Assembly (NCBI RefSeq): GCF_033723955.1
Contig: NZ_CP137555.1
Coordinates: 3,154,001 to 3,218,000 of the forward strand
DNA: 64,000 nt
Direction of reading: 5' to 3'
Source of the DNA: Microbulbifer pacificus
GTDB taxonomy: Bacteria > Pseudomonadota > Gammaproteobacteria > Pseudomonadales > Cellvibrionaceae
Part shown: positions 33,098 to 42,929 of the stretch, in pieces
How the letters are laid out: every line of letters begins with the position of its first letter
How positions within the stretch are numbered: position 1 is the first letter of the stretch
Position numbers and translations under genes: made by a program
The notes under the pieces: generated by a model
Databases searched by the model: none
What the model saw: the letters and a program-made list of their open reading frames with translations, nothing else
What the model was told of the DNA's origin: nothing

Positions 33098-34267
33098 TCA
33101 GACTTCCGCGGGGATATCGGACGGTCGGACAGGATTACGCGGTTCCCGGCTACTGGCATTCTGTCGGAGGCTGCGTTTTTGCCACCACAGGTAAAGTCCT
33201 GTTCCGAACAGGAGCGCGGGTGCCAGTCCTGCAATCAGTACCAGCCAGCGTCCGACGATACCCAGGGCATCGCCGTTATGCAGGGGGAACTGCCAGCGCA
33301 GGATCTTGTTGCCCAGTGGAATCTCGGTGACGTTCTGGGACATCAGGACCTCGCCGGAGTACTGGTCGATACGCACAACACTGGCGCCGTAGTTGGACCA
33401 GGCTTCGCCGGCGGCGCGGTAAGTGAGGCCGTAGCTGTCTTTGTTATCCACAGGCAGATAAATCCGTTTCAGAACACCACCGGGGAATACGGTCTCACCG
33501 ATGGCAACGGCCTGGTCTGGAGATATCGGGGTGCCGGATTCCGCGTTCGAGCCGGGCAGGACGGGGCGTGGTTCCAGTTTGAACAAACTGCCCACCACCG
33601 CTTCAACCTGCGAGGGGAATACCAGGGTCACGCCGGAAAAGCTGATCAACAGCAAAAGCGGCAGAAAATAAATACCGAACACCTGGTGGACATCAAAATA
33701 AAAGCGGAAGCGGTTGCCGGTGCGGGAGATGGTCAAGGCGCGCTTCCATTTCCCTTTGCCGGGCTTGCGTTTTTTCGGCCACCACAGCACGGCGCCGCTG
33801 ATACAGAACAGCATCAGCAGCAGCCCCATAAAGCCCACCACGGTTTTACCGGTTTTACCCGCGAGCAATGTGTAGTGCAGGCGGTAAATCCAGGTCATGG
33901 CACTTTGCGATGTGCCCCAGGTGCGCACCGCGAGTACTTCTGCATCGGTGGGCGATACGCTGACTTCCACCGGGCCTGGTGCACCTTCTGGCGTGGGAAA
34001 GCGTACAACGTGGGGGCTGCCCGGCTGGCGCTGGGTCATCAACCTTGTGGGCGCGGGATTGCCCGGCACTGCCGCCTGAGCAGCGGTGAGGATATCCGCG
34101 TAGCTGGCCGCTTGGGCACTGGGATTGAAGCGGACGGTGTGCGGTGCGAGCTTCTCATCCAGCGCGTGATCGAACACCAGCAGGCTGCCGGTCAATCCGA
34201 TAAGCGCAAGCAGCAGGCCGAGGGTAAGGCCCGCGTACTTGTGAAGGATGAAAAAGGTTTTGCGCAT
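33098..34267 (-). CDS. PepSY-associated membrane protein (PiuB-like, iron uptake)
   Basis: The product from ATG 34267 is 389 residues; an in-frame GTG at 34273 is less likely because GAGG lies 5 nt before the ATG. Four membrane helices are visible: near the N-terminus (LTLGLLLALIGLTGSLLVF), about 145-170, about 200-225 (FLPLLLLISFSGVTLVFPS) and near 345-370. The first follows the family signature FILHKYAGL. Two periplasmic PepSY-like segments are present. In many bacteria such proteins sit beside siderophore receptors and are thought to reduce ferric siderophores. Here the gene follows the TonB-dependent receptor by 73 nt in the same orientation. Confidence 0.87.
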   Translation of the reverse strand: MRKTFFILHKYAGLTLGLLLALIGLTGSLLVFDHALDEKLAPHTVRFNPSAQAASYADILTAAQAAVPGNPAPTRLMTQRQPGSPHVVRFPTPEGAPGPVEVSVSPTDAEVLAVRTWGTSQSAMTWIYRLHYTLLAGKTGKTVVGFMGLLLMLFCISGAVLWWPKKRKPGKGKWKRALTISRTGNRFRFYFDVHQVFGIYFLPLLLLISFSGVTLVFPSQVEAVVGSLFKLEPRPVLPGSNAESGTPISPDQAVAIGETVFPGGVLKRIYLPVDNKDSYGLTYRAAGEAWSNYGASVVRIDQYSGEVLMSQNVTEIPLGNKILRWQFPLHNGDALGIVGRWLVLIAGLAPALLFGTGLYLWWQKRSLRQNASSREPRNPVRPSDIPAEV

Positions 34268-34280
34268 GCACACCTCAGCC

Positions 34281-34333
34281 CGTCATTCCGGCAGTCGCCG
34301 GAATCCGGATACCCGCTTGCGCGGGTATCACAG
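34281..34333. repeat. REP-like extragenic palindrome, copy 1
   Basis: It begins CGTCATTCCGG and contains two hairpins: ATTCCGGC/GCCGGAAT around AGTC, and GATACCCGC/GCGGGTATC (34308-34329) around TTGC. It lies between the receptor and PepSY genes. The same CGTCATTCCGG start and two-hairpin layout recur at 43894-43950, and the second half is echoed at 37803-37838. Confidence 0.7.
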
Positions 34334-34340
34334 GACTTGA

Positions 34341-36455
34341 TTAAAACACTTTCGAGTAAGACAGATTCACGCTGCGCCCCAGGCCCTTGAAGTTGCGGGC
34401 ATCGTTACCTGCGGTCTGGGAGTAGTAGGTGAAGTAGTCTTCGTTGGTCAGGTTCTGGACCCCCAGCGCAAACTCACCACCCAGCGCTTTCAGCTGTGCA
34501 CTGGCATCGATAATGGTGTAGCCGTCGAATTCGGTGGTCACCACTCCCGCGCTGTTTTCAAAGTCGCGGTCCAGCAGCCAGTTGGCCTGCAGGCGAGTGC
34601 TGAACACGTCGTTCCAGTTGCGCACCCAGCTCAGGTTGAAGCGGTTGGGGGCGATATTGCGGCCGTCCAGGTCGGTATCCACCTTGCCGTCGTCGTTGGA
34701 GTCGTAGCGACCCTTGGTGTAGGCGTAACGGGCTTCCAGGGTATCGGTTTCAGTAACAAACCACTGACCGCGCAATTCTACACCGTCGATCTCGGTCTGC
34801 TCGCGGCTGACACTGTAAATGCCGTCGCTGCCGAGGTTCAGGCGCTGGCCGAAGTCGGAGTCGGAGGTGTAGTAGGCCAGCTGTGCGGTAAATTTATCGC
34901 CGCTGAAGTCCACCCCGATTTCCTGGTTTTCGGTCAGGATCGGTTTCAGGTTCAGGAAGCTTTCCACATCCAGGTCCGGCTGGTTGATGCCGCGCAGAAC
35001 CCGGCCCACATCCGGCATAGAGAAACCTTCGGAGTAGTTGGCGTAGACCCGCAGACCTTCGTTAATTGCATAGGTCGCGCCGATGTTGCCGAGGGTTTCG
35101 CTGAACTCCGGGTTGCCGCCCTTCACGAACTGGCCGCCGTTATAGGAGTACAGGGTGGTGAAGTCATCCACCTGCAGTTCGGAGATTTCACGGCGCACAC
35201 CGGCGGTGATGGTCATGTGCTCGATGCCGCTGAACTCCGCCTGAGCATAGGGCGCGATGTTCTTGTATTTGGTCGGCGGTACCCAGGCGCGGTTGGTCAG
35301 GATCAGCTGCTGCCAGGTTTCGTCCTGTAGCAGGTCCACACCGTAGGCGAGGCTCACCGGCGCGCCGGCAATTTCATCCTTGATCAGGGTCAGCTTCAGG
35401 CCGCGCTTTTCCGAGTTGTTCTGGGACTGGTCGAATACCACGTCGCCGTAGGCGGGATCCTGGAAGGTCCCGCTGGGGGTGCCGCCATAAGTGCCGGCGA
35501 AGTCCTGGGAGAAAACCTGTGCGCGCAGTTTCTGGCCGAGGAAATCTTCCTTGGTGTACTGCAGGTTAATGGTGGTCACATCGTTGGAGGGTGATTTGCC
35601 CGGTACGTCCGCCTCGATTGCGGTGGTGGGGATGCCCTCGGAAATGTCGCCGTCGACGCTCAACCAGTTGTTGTTGCCTTCCAGCAGATAGTGGTTGACG
35701 GTCAGCTGTACGCGCTGGTCGCCCCAGCTGTAGCCGGTCTTTACGAACGCATTAATGGTCTCGCTGTCCATGGTGTCGCCCTGGGTATTGTCGAAACCGA
35801 CAATCTCTCCGTTGGCGTCGTAGCTGATCCCGGTGTTGCGGTAGGCCAGGCTCGCGAGTACATCGACATCGTTCATCTTGCCCGAGAGGCTGTAGCTGCC
35901 GTTGTAACCCAGGGTGTCACCCAGCTCTTCCGGCTGCAGGTTGGATTCCACGCGCAGGCTCTGCTGGAACTCATCGCTGGGGGTGCGCGTCACCAGGTTA
36001 ATGATGCCGCCGGAGGCGCCCATGCCGTGAATGGCGTTGGCGCCGTGAATTACCTCTACCCGCTCCAGCATCAGCGGATCGATGGTGTGGCCGTCGCGGC
36101 CGCCATCGCGCAGTGGGTTTGACTGCGGCACGCCGTCGATCAGGTACAGCGGCTTGCGGCCGCGCAGGCTCTCACCGGCACTGGTCATTTTCTGACGGCT
36201 GGGGGAGAAGCTGGGGATCAGGTTGCCGAGGATGGTGGACAGGTCGCTGGTGGCAGCCATCTGGTTGGTCAGTTCCTGCTGGTCGATCAGGGTGACGGTA
36301 TTGGGAATGGCGTTCAGGGGCTTTTCCGTACGGCTCGCGGTGACCACAACTTCTTCGGCAATACGCGCATCGGTTTCTGCGGCAGAGGCCATTGAGGTGG
36401 TGATTGAACTGGCGGCGGCGATGGCCAGGGCAAGGGAAGTACGTGTCCCGCGCAT
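34341..36455 (-). CDS. TonB-dependent receptor, ferric-siderophore type
   Basis: The 704-residue protein starts at ATG 36455 behind a GAGGAG site. A signal peptide (cut near ASA-AET) is followed by a TonB-box-like EEVVVTASR. The plug domain includes LRGRKPLYLIDGVPQ and VEVIHGANAIHGMGASGGIINLV. The remainder is a beta-barrel with a terminal Phe. The plug pattern and the partner PepSY gene point to iron-siderophore uptake. A Fur-box-like site lies 171 nt upstream. The specific siderophore cannot be determined. Size and plan differ from the Oar-type receptors at the other end of the window. Confidence 0.92.
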   Translation of the reverse strand: MRGTRTSLALAIAAASSITTSMASAAETDARIAEEVVVTASRTEKPLNAIPNTVTLIDQQELTNQMAATSDLSTILGNLIPSFSPSRQKMTSAGESLRGRKPLYLIDGVPQSNPLRDGGRDGHTIDPLMLERVEVIHGANAIHGMGASGGIINLVTRTPSDEFQQSLRVESNLQPEELGDTLGYNGSYSLSGKMNDVDVLASLAYRNTGISYDANGEIVGFDNTQGDTMDSETINAFVKTGYSWGDQRVQLTVNHYLLEGNNNWLSVDGDISEGIPTTAIEADVPGKSPSNDVTTINLQYTKEDFLGQKLRAQVFSQDFAGTYGGTPSGTFQDPAYGDVVFDQSQNNSEKRGLKLTLIKDEIAGAPVSLAYGVDLLQDETWQQLILTNRAWVPPTKYKNIAPYAQAEFSGIEHMTITAGVRREISELQVDDFTTLYSYNGGQFVKGGNPEFSETLGNIGATYAINEGLRVYANYSEGFSMPDVGRVLRGINQPDLDVESFLNLKPILTENQEIGVDFSGDKFTAQLAYYTSDSDFGQRLNLGSDGIYSVSREQTEIDGVELRGQWFVTETDTLEARYAYTKGRYDSNDDGKVDTDLDGRNIAPNRFNLSWVRNWNDVFSTRLQANWLLDRDFENSAGVVTTEFDGYTIIDASAQLKALGGEFALGVQNLTNEDYFTYYSQTAGNDARNFKGLGRSVNLSYSKVF

Positions 36456-36625
36456 GCTGAACTCCTCGGGGAATTATTTGGTGAGATATGTTGTGAAACT
36501 TTGTTGTAGATACTGGGCTTATGTTTTGGGCGCGACTGCTTGTTCAAGTCACGTGGCGGGCGATAGGTGATGACCCCGCCCGGATGTCTTAAGCCCCAGT
36601 TAAACTGGAGCGCGATCATAAAGTA

Positions 36626-36645
36626 AATGAGAATGCTTAGCAATT
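36626..36645. promoter_or_regulatory. Fur-box-like site upstream of the siderophore receptor
   Basis: AATGAGAAT (36626-36634) matches a Fur half-site exactly; the opposite half, CTTAGCAAT, keeps about five of nine positions. It lies upstream of the minus-strand receptor gene. Iron-dependent repression by Fur is plausible from location and partial match, and is unproven. Confidence 0.5.
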
Positions 36646-36743
36646 AGCATCTGGTGGCAGCGGGTGCTGTTTCATTAATATCCTTGTCAGGCCCGTAAAT
36701 ACTGGTGTTCGAGCAAGGCGTGAAATTAAATGCCAGAAGTGAC

Positions 36744-36772
36744 TTGACTCCCCCGGGGGCGATCAATAGAAT
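36744..36772 (+). promoter_or_regulatory. Sigma70 promoter of the initiator tRNA / rimP-nusA-infB block
   Basis: TTGACT (36744-36749) and TAGAAT (36767-36772) are separated by exactly 17 nt and followed by a GC-rich discriminator (GCGCAGCC), a usual sign of stable-RNA promoters. The first tRNA begins about 77 nt downstream of the -10 element. Between the Fur-box-like site and this promoter I see nothing else. Confidence 0.8.
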
Positions 36773-36848
36773 GCGCAGCCTCTGAGCGGTTGGGGTCACC
36801 CACCGCGGGAAATCGAAGTCCTACCAGGTCGATTTCCAGGGTTGTTGG

Positions 36849-36925
<77 letters not shown>

Positions 36926-36981
36926 AATTTCCATTTATACTTCTCAAGTGGTAAGTGGTTGTAAGATCCCAGAGTTGTTGT

Positions 36982-37058
<77 letters not shown>

Positions 37059-37065
37059 AATTTTA

Positions 37066-37119
37066 CAAAAGTGCTTCAGGGCGCTTTTGTGTAGTAAAAG
37101 CCCCTGTTAGGGGCTTTTT
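37066..37119 (+). terminator. Two hairpins, the second a T-rich terminator, after the tRNA pair
   Basis: CAAAAGTGC/GCGCTTTTG (37066-37074 with 37081-37089) is followed by AAAAGCCCC (37096-37104) pairing with GGGGCTTTT (37110-37118) and one more T. The second is a typical intrinsic terminator. It should end most tRNA transcripts and allow only partial read-through to rimP. Confidence 0.75.
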
Positions 37120-37155
37120 CGTATCTGCGGCAAATGGGGTTATCCTAGTTTGTCA

Positions 37156-37227
37156 TCCGAATGGGCCGGAAGTCGGCGCCGCGGTTTCTCATTCGGACCG
37201 TGGGGTCAGCTTCGCTGCCCATTTTTT
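37156..37227 (+). promoter_or_regulatory. Structured leader with terminator-like hairpin before rimP
   Basis: TCCGAATG (37156-37163) can pair with CATTCGGA (37190-37197). Just after it, GGG-T-CAGC / GCTG-CCC (37203-37220) forms a short hairpin followed by six T residues (37222-37227). This is the layout of an attenuator or second terminator 85 nt before the rimP start. Which structures form in vivo is unknown. Confidence 0.45.
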
Positions 37228-37311
37228 GTTTTTGCAACCTGCTGCGGCAGTTGCACATCTGCCCCGCTAGTCGGCAGCACTGCTGACATGATCGCGGGCG
37301 AAAGTGGTGAT

Positions 37312-37788
37312 ATGGCAAGTAAGCGCGAACTTTTGGAAGAGCTTCTGGCTCCAGTGGTTGAATCGCTGGGGTGTGAACTGTGGGGGATCGAATACCAGAC
37401 CCACGGTCGCAACGCCCTGCTGCGCATTTATATCGACGCCGAAGAGGGCGTTACCGTGGAGGACTGCGAAAAGGTCAGTCGCCAGGCAAGCGCAGTGCTG
37501 GATGTGGAAGATCCGATCACCGGCAATTACACCCTGGAGGTTTCCTCCCCGGGTATGGACCGGCCGCTGTACAAGCTCGAACAGTTCGAGCGTTATACCG
37601 GCGCCCAGGTGGAAGTCCGCCTGCGTATGCCGCTGGAAGGACAGCGCAAGTGGCGCGGCCTGCTGGCGGGTGTCGAGGGCGATGAAGTGGTCCTGCGCAT
37701 CGACAGCGAAAATGAGTACCTGCTGCCGATCGACAGTATTGAGCGGGCGAATGTTATTCCGCAGTTTGAGAGCGGAAAGAAGAAGTAA
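37312..37788 (+). CDS. rimP: Ribosome maturation factor RimP
   Basis: The frame is open from 37150, but ATG 37312 gives 158 residues beginning [11 protein letters not shown], the normal RimP length; ATG 37288 is possible. The N-terminal domain has the family pattern G-x-E-L-x-G-I-E-Y and LLRIYID. The [11 protein letters not shown] motif marks the domain junction and the SH3-like C-terminal domain follows. RimP helps assemble the 30S subunit. Its place between initiator tRNA and nusA is the standard gammaproteobacterial order. Confidence 0.95.
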   Translation: MASKRELLEELLAPVVESLGCELWGIEYQTHGRNALLRIYIDAEEGVTVEDCEKVSRQASAVLDVEDPITGNYTLEVSSPGMDRPLYKLEQFERYTGAQVEVRLRMPLEGQRKWRGLLAGVEGDEVVLRIDSENEYLLPIDSIERANVIPQFESGKKK

Positions 37789-37802
37789 CGCGTTCGCCGC
37801 AC

Positions 37803-37838
37803 TACCCGCGCTTGTATCTGCAGGCGCGGGTATCACAG
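37803..37838. repeat. Degenerate REP-like palindrome, copy 3
   Basis: ACCCGCGC (37804-37811) pairs with GCGCGGGT (37824-37831), and the tail GCGGGTATCACAG is the same as in the copy at 34281-34333. The first hairpin of the element is missing. It lies in the rimP-nusA gap, which otherwise holds only the nusA ribosome-binding site. Confidence 0.5.
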
Positions 37839-37965
37839 TTTTGGGACCCGGGATTTCCGGGGATATTTTGTAGGGCAATGCAGAAGTAGCAGGTGGGAAT
37901 GGCACGCGTGCCGCTCACCATGGCATTGAATTAAAAGCACGTAGCGTTTTTGAAGAGGCAGCTGC

Positions 37966-39462
37966 ATGAACAAAGAAATCTTGCTGGTAGCCGAAGCGGT
38001 TTCCAACGAGAAAGGCGTTGACCGGGATATTATTTTCCAGGCAATCGAGGCGGCCCTGGCAACGGCCACCAAGAAACGCTACGACGAAGATTCCACCGTC
38101 CAGGTGATCATCAATCGTCGCACCGGTGACTACGAAACTTTCCGCAGCTGGGAAGTGGTGGGCGATGAGATCCTGGCTGAGCTGGGTACCCAGTTCACCC
38201 TGGAAGAAGCTCACGAGAAAGATCCCGAGCTGAAAGCCGGTGATGTCTACCGCGAGCAGGTGGAAAACGTCGAGTTCGGCCGCATCGCCGCGCAGACTGC
38301 CAAGCAGGTTATCGTGCAGAAAGTACGCGAAGCCGAGCGCGCCAAGATCGTCGACGAGTATCGCGATCGCGTCGGCGACCTGATCAGCGGCACCGTGAAA
38401 AAGGTGACCCGCGACTTTATCGCCGTGGACCTGGGCAACAACGCCGAAGCGCGCCTGCCGCGCGACCAGCTGGTGGGCCGTGAGATCTTTCGTCTCGGCG
38501 ACCGCGTGCGCGCCATCCTGAAAGAAATCCTGCCGGAAGCCCGCGGCCCGCAGCTGATGCTGAGCCGTTCCTGCCCGGAAATGCTGATCGAACTGTTCCG
38601 CATCGAAGTGCCGGAAATCTCCGAACAGGTCATCGAGATCAAGGGCGCTGCGCGCGATCCGGGCCTGCGCGCCAAGATCGCGGTGAAAACCAACGATGGT
38701 CGTATCGACCCGGTGGGCGCCTGTGTGGGTATGCGCGGTGCACGTGTGCAGGCGGTGTCCAATGAGCTGTCTGGCGAGCGTGTGGATATCGTGCTGTGGG
38801 ACGACAACCCCGCCCAGTTCGTCATCAACGCCATGGCCCCGGCGGAAATTGAATCCATTGTTGTGGATGAAGATGCGGGCTCCATGGACGTGGCCGTGGC
38901 CGAAGAAAACCTGGCGATGGCCATCGGCCGCAGTGGCCAGAACGTACGCCTGGCGTCCGAGCTGACCGAGTGGCAGATCAACGTGATGAGCGTTGATGTG
39001 TGGCAAGCCAAGCAGGAAGCCGAATCCGGCAGCATCATGGAAGTCTTCATGGAGCGTCTGGATATCGATGAGGACGTGGCTAGCGTGTTGGTGGAAGAAG
39101 GTTTTACCAGCCTCGAGGAAGTGGCCTACGTACCGATGGAGGAAATGCTCACCATCGAAGGTTTCGACGCGGAAATCGCCGAAGAGCTGCGCGCCCGCGC
39201 CAAAGACGCCCTGCTGACCCAGGCGTTGGCTTCCGAAGAGCAACTGGATGCCGGTGAGCCCCAGGAAGACCTTCTCAACATGGAAGGCATGGATCGTCAG
39301 CTGGCATTCCAGCTCGCGAGCCGCGGTGTGGCCACCATGGAAGACCTCGCGGAGCAGGCGGTAGACGACCTGCTGGATATTGAAGGTATGGACGAAGAGC
39401 GCGCCGCCGCGCTGATCATGAAAGCCCGCGAACCCTGGTTCGCCGACGACAGTGGTCAATAA
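37966..39462 (+). CDS. nusA: Transcription termination/antitermination factor NusA
   Basis: The 498-residue protein starts at an ATG 7 nt after GAAGAGG and has the full gammaproteobacterial layout. The N-terminal RNA-polymerase-binding domain spans about 1-125. The S1 domain is at about 135-200 ([16 protein letters not shown]). KH1 and KH2 span about 230-345 ([20 protein letters not shown] and [12 protein letters not shown]). Two acidic C-terminal repeats lie at about 365-420 and 440-495, as in E. coli, where they contact the alpha subunit and lambda N. It modulates pausing, termination and rRNA antitermination. Confidence 0.98.
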   Translation: MNKEILLVAEAVSNEKGVDRDIIFQAIEAALATATKKRYDEDSTVQVIINRRTGDYETFRSWEVVGDEILAELGTQFTLEEAHEKDPELKAGDVYREQVENVEFGRIAAQTAKQVIVQKVREAERAKIVDEYRDRVGDLISGTVKKVTRDFIAVDLGNNAEARLPRDQLVGREIFRLGDRVRAILKEILPEARGPQLMLSRSCPEMLIELFRIEVPEISEQVIEIKGAARDPGLRAKIAVKTNDGRIDPVGACVGMRGARVQAVSNELSGERVDIVLWDDNPAQFVINAMAPAEIESIVVDEDAGSMDVAVAEENLAMAIGRSGQNVRLASELTEWQINVMSVDVWQAKQEAESGSIMEVFMERLDIDEDVASVLVEEGFTSLEEVAYVPMEEMLTIEGFDAEIAEELRARAKDALLTQALASEEQLDAGEPQEDLLNMEGMDRQLAFQLASRGVATMEDLAEQAVDDLLDIEGMDEERAAALIMKAREPWFADDSGQ

Positions 39463-39477
39463 GCCAAGTACCCAAGT

Positions 39478-39586
39478 GCCGGGCGAACGCCCGGCCACGC
39501 GCACCAACGTTGCGTGCGCGCCACGAATTGCCTGCCATGCAGGTCAAGGGTGGAGCAGCAAAATGCATTGAAGCTGCTCTGCCACC
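39478..39586 (+). other. Run of three hairpins in the nusA-infB spacer
   Basis: Three stems follow one another in 110 nt: GCCGGGC/GCCCGGC with GAAC loop (39478-39495), CGCGCAC/GTGCGCG (39498-39520), and GGTGG-AGCAGC/GCTGCT-CTG-CCACC (39549-39586). No T-tract follows. They end 23 nt before the infB start and may act in RNA processing or control of infB translation. Confidence 0.5.
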
Positions 39587-39608
39587 AAGTGACTTTTTAG
39601 GAGAGAGA

Positions 39609-42419
39609 ATGGCCGAAGTAACAGTTAGCGAACTCGCCAAATCGGTTGGTGCCACCGAAGAGCGTCTGCTCAAGCAGATGCAGGAGGCGGGTTTGCCCCA
39701 CACTTCAGCGGATGCAAAGGTATCTGCGGAAGAAAAACAGGTCCTGCTCAACTTCCTGAAAAGCAGTCACGGGGAGCAGAGCGCTTCACCTCGCAAAATC
39801 ACCCTCCAACGCAAGACCACCACTACACTGAAAACCGGATCTGGCGCCGGCCGTAAGACAGTGAACGTGGAAGTGCGCAAGAAGCGCACCTACGTCAAAC
39901 GTGCAGACGCGGATGAAGCCGAGCAGCCAGAAGTAGATACCTCCGCCCTGTTGAAGGCCGAAGAGGAGCTGGCCGCAGCTGAGAAAGCCGCCGCGGAACG
40001 CGCGCGCGCCGAACAGGAAGCCGCGGAAGCCGAAGCCAAGGCGCGTGCCGAGGCGGAAGCCAAGGCTCGTCAGGTGGCGGAAGAAGCGGAGAAGGCCCAG
40101 GCCGAGGCGGAAGCTAAAGCCGCAGAAGTTGCTGCCGTTGAATCCAAAGACGCAGACAAGGCCGCGGAAACCAAGCCCGAACCGAAGCCAGAAGCCCCCC
40201 CTGTTCGCTCCAGCTACGTCGACGATATCGAAGCCATGCGTCTTGCCGCCATCGAGCGTCGCAAGAAAGAAGACGAACGCGAAGCCGCCGAGCTGGAAGA
40301 GAAAAAGGCTCGTGTGGAAGCAGAGCGCGCACGTGTAGAGCTCGAGCAGAAAGAGCGCGCGGAAAATGTTAAGCGCAAAGATGCGGAGGAAACCGAGGCT
40401 AAAGGTGCCGCCGCTCCCCGTCGCAAGCACGAAGCTGTTGAGACAGTTACTACTCGCGACGAGGATGACGACGAGCCGCGCAAGCGTCGCGGTGGTCGTC
40501 GCAGCAAGACCGGCCCGAAAAAATCCAGCAGAACTTCTCTCTTCGAGGCGGCACTGGAAACTTTCGACAGCGACGAAGAGGAAAAGCGCAGTACGCGTTC
40601 CCTGTCTCGTCCGACGCTGAATATAAAGAATACTCACGGCTTCAAAAGGCCGACAGGAAAGCAAGTGTACGAAGTACAACTGGGCGAGACGATCACCGTC
40701 GGCGATCTTGCAAAGCAGTTGAATATCAAGGCCGGCGAGTTGATCAAACGTCTGATGAAAATGGGCGAAATGGTCACCATCAACCAGAGTCTGGATCGCG
40801 AAACCGCAACCCTGCTTGTCGAAGAGCTGGGCCACAAAGTGGTGTTCCGCTCCGAGAACGAGCTGGAAGAGCAACTGGTTGCCCAGTCCCAGCAGGCGGA
40901 AGGTGAAGAAGTGTCCCGTGCGCCGGTAGTGACCGTGATGGGCCACGTCGACCACGGTAAAACCTCGCTGCTGGATTACATCCGCAACACCAAAGTTGTT
41001 TCTGGTGAGGCCGGTGGTATTACCCAGCACATTGGTGCCTACCGGGTGCCGACCAGCCACGGCGAGATCGCCTTCCTGGATACCCCCGGCCACGCCGCGT
41101 TCACCGCCATGCGTGCCCGCGGTGCCCAGGCGACCGATGTGGTAATTCTGGTGGTTGCGGCGGACGACGGCGTGATGCCGCAGACCGAAGAGGCCATCGC
41201 CCACGCCAAGGCGGCGGGTGTACCGCTGGTGGTCGCGATCAACAAATGTGACAAGGAATCTGCCGATCCGGATCGTGTGAAGAACGAACTGGCGGCCAAA
41301 GACGTGATCCCGGAAGACTGGGGTGGCGACACCCAGTTCGTGCAGGTGTCTGCGCACACCGGTCAGGGTATCGAAGAACTGCTGGAAGCGGTTTCCCTGC
41401 AGGCGGAAATGCTGGAGCTGAAAGCCAAGGTGGGTGTGCCCGCCACTGGTGTGGTGATCGAAGCGCGCCTGGAAAAAGGCCGCGGTGTGGTTGCCACCCT
41501 GCTGGTACAGAACGGTGACCTCAAGCGCGGCGATATCGTACTCGCAGGCCAGAGCTTCGGCCGCGTGCGCGCCATGACCAACGAACTGGGCAAGTCCGTT
41601 AAGGATGCGGGCCCGTCTACCCCGGTAGAACTGCTGGGTCTGGACTCCACACCCAATGCCGGTGACGAGTTCCTGGTAGTAGCGGACGAGCGCAAGGCCC
41701 GCGAAGTGGCTGAGCAGCGCGCCGAGAAGGAGCGTTCCGAGCGTATGCAGCGTCAGCAGGCCGCCAAGCTCGAGAACATGTTTGCGAACATGGAAGCCGG
41801 CGAGAAGAAGGTGCTGCCGGTGGTCCTCAAGACCGACGTTCGCGGCTCTCTGGAGGCAATCCAGTCCGCACTGATGGATATCGGCAACGAAGAAGTTTCC
41901 GTAACCGTGGTGTCCAGTGGCGTTGGCGGTATCGCCGAGAACGACGTCAACCTGGCGCTCACCTCCGGTGCCATCATTCTCGGGTTCAACACCCGTGCCG
42001 ATGTGGCCGCGCGCAAGCTGGCGGAAAACGAGGGTGTGGAAATCCGCTACTACAGCGTGATCTACAATCTGTTGGACGAAGTGAAGCAGGCGCTGTCCGG
42101 CATGCTGGCTCCGGAAGTACGCGAGGAAATCGTGGGCATCGCCGAGGTGCGCGACGTGTTCCGTTCGCCGAAGTTTGGCGCCATTGCGGGCTGTATGGTT
42201 ACCGAGGGTATCGTGCACCGCAACAAGCCGATCCGTGTACTGCGCGACAACGTAGTGATCTACCAGGGCGAGCTGGAATCCCTGCGCCGCTTCAAGGACG
42301 ACGTTTCCGAAGTCCGCAACGGCATGGAGTGTGGTATTGGCGTTAAAGACTACAATGACGTCAAACCTGGTGACCAGATCGAGGTCTACGACATCATCAA
42401 GGTAGCCCGCGAACTGTAA
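39609..42419 (+). CDS. infB: Translation initiation factor IF-2
   Basis: ATG 39609 has an AGGAGAG site and gives 936 residues starting [11 protein letters not shown], the normal IF2_N start. A short IF2_N domain is followed by a long, highly charged Ala/Glu/Lys-rich linker (about 50-345) and a second IF2_N unit (about 352-400). The GTPase domain carries G1 GHVDHGKT near residue 444, DTPGHAAF as G3 and NKCDKE as G4. Domains II, III and IV follow. It brings fMet-tRNA to the 30S subunit, functionally linked to the initiator tRNA genes upstream. Confidence 0.98.
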   Translation: MAEVTVSELAKSVGATEERLLKQMQEAGLPHTSADAKVSAEEKQVLLNFLKSSHGEQSASPRKITLQRKTTTTLKTGSGAGRKTVNVEVRKKRTYVKRADADEAEQPEVDTSALLKAEEELAAAEKAAAERARAEQEAAEAEAKARAEAEAKARQVAEEAEKAQAEAEAKAAEVAAVESKDADKAAETKPEPKPEAPPVRSSYVDDIEAMRLAAIERRKKEDEREAAELEEKKARVEAERARVELEQKERAENVKRKDAEETEAKGAAAPRRKHEAVETVTTRDEDDDEPRKRRGGRRSKTGPKKSSRTSLFEAALETFDSDEEEKRSTRSLSRPTLNIKNTHGFKRPTGKQVYEVQLGETITVGDLAKQLNIKAGELIKRLMKMGEMVTINQSLDRETATLLVEELGHKVVFRSENELEEQLVAQSQQAEGEEVSRAPVVTVMGHVDHGKTSLLDYIRNTKVVSGEAGGITQHIGAYRVPTSHGEIAFLDTPGHAAFTAMRARGAQATDVVILVVAADDGVMPQTEEAIAHAKAAGVPLVVAINKCDKESADPDRVKNELAAKDVIPEDWGGDTQFVQVSAHTGQGIEELLEAVSLQAEMLELKAKVGVPATGVVIEARLEKGRGVVATLLVQNGDLKRGDIVLAGQSFGRVRAMTNELGKSVKDAGPSTPVELLGLDSTPNAGDEFLVVADERKAREVAEQRAEKERSERMQRQQAAKLENMFANMEAGEKKVLPVVLKTDVRGSLEAIQSALMDIGNEEVSVTVVSSGVGGIAENDVNLALTSGAIILGFNTRADVAARKLAENEGVEIRYYSVIYNLLDEVKQALSGMLAPEVREEIVGIAEVRDVFRSPKFGAIAGCMVTEGIVHRNKPIRVLRDNVVIYQGELESLRRFKDDVSEVRNGMECGIGVKDYNDVKPGDQIEVYDIIKVAREL

Positions 42420-42429
42420 CTGTTCTCTC

Positions 42430-42465
42430 TTCCCCCTGAATGCGGACTTCCGTGTTCAGGGGGAA
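42430..42465 (+). other. Stem-loop between infB and rbfA
   Basis: TTCCCCCTGAA (42430-42440) and TTCAGGGGGAA (42455-42465) form a perfect 11-bp stem with a 14-nt loop. There is no T-run, so it more likely marks RNA processing or 3'-end protection than full termination. Confidence 0.55.
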
Positions 42466-42488
42466 TTGCCATTCTCAATAGGTAATCA

Positions 42489-42929
42489 ATGGCCAAAGAA
42501 TTCCACCGCGCCGACCGGGTCGCCGACGCTATGCGTCGCGAGCTGGCCCAGCTGATTCAGCACGAAGTGCGCGACCCACGGGTTGGCATGGTCAATGTCA
42601 ACGACGTGGAAGTGAGCCGTGATCTCACCACCGCCAAGGTGTATGTGACCCTGGTTGGCGAAGACGATCCCAGCAAGATTGAAATTTCCATGACGGCGCT
42701 TAACAAAGCGGCCGGTTTTCTGCGCAGCCAGCTGGCGAAAGAGATCCAGATTCGCACCATTCCCCGTCTGCACTTCCGCTATGACGAAACCTCCGTGCGC
42801 GGCCAGCACCTCTCGGCGCTGATCGACAAGGCGGTGAAGGCGGACCAGAAGCACTCTGAGGCAGGCGACGATCAGGTCGATGAGGATCGTGGCGAAGATA
42901 AAGGCCACCGAGAAGAAAGTAACGACTGA
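42489..42929 (+). CDS. rbfA: Ribosome-binding factor A
   Basis: The 146-residue product begins MAKEFHRADRVADAMRRELA, typical of RbfA. It has the KH-like fold pattern RDPRVGMVNVNDVEVSRDLTTA (split here by one residue from the canonical spacing) and IPRLHFRYDET. The C-terminal 30 residues are acidic and probably disordered. RbfA is a cold-shock 30S assembly factor. Its TGA overlaps the truB ATG by 1 nt. Confidence 0.97.
   Translation: MAKEFHRADRVADAMRRELAQLIQHEVRDPRVGMVNVNDVEVSRDLTTAKVYVTLVGEDDPSKIEISMTALNKAAGFLRSQLAKEIQIRTIPRLHFRYDETSVRGQHLSALIDKAVKADQKHSEAGDDQVDEDRGEDKGHREESND

Noticed and set aside
39786..42218. Long open frame on the minus strand opposite infB
   Set aside because: It mirrors the biased codon use of infB, has no ribosome-binding site, and encodes no recognisable domain, while infB on the plus strand is certain.
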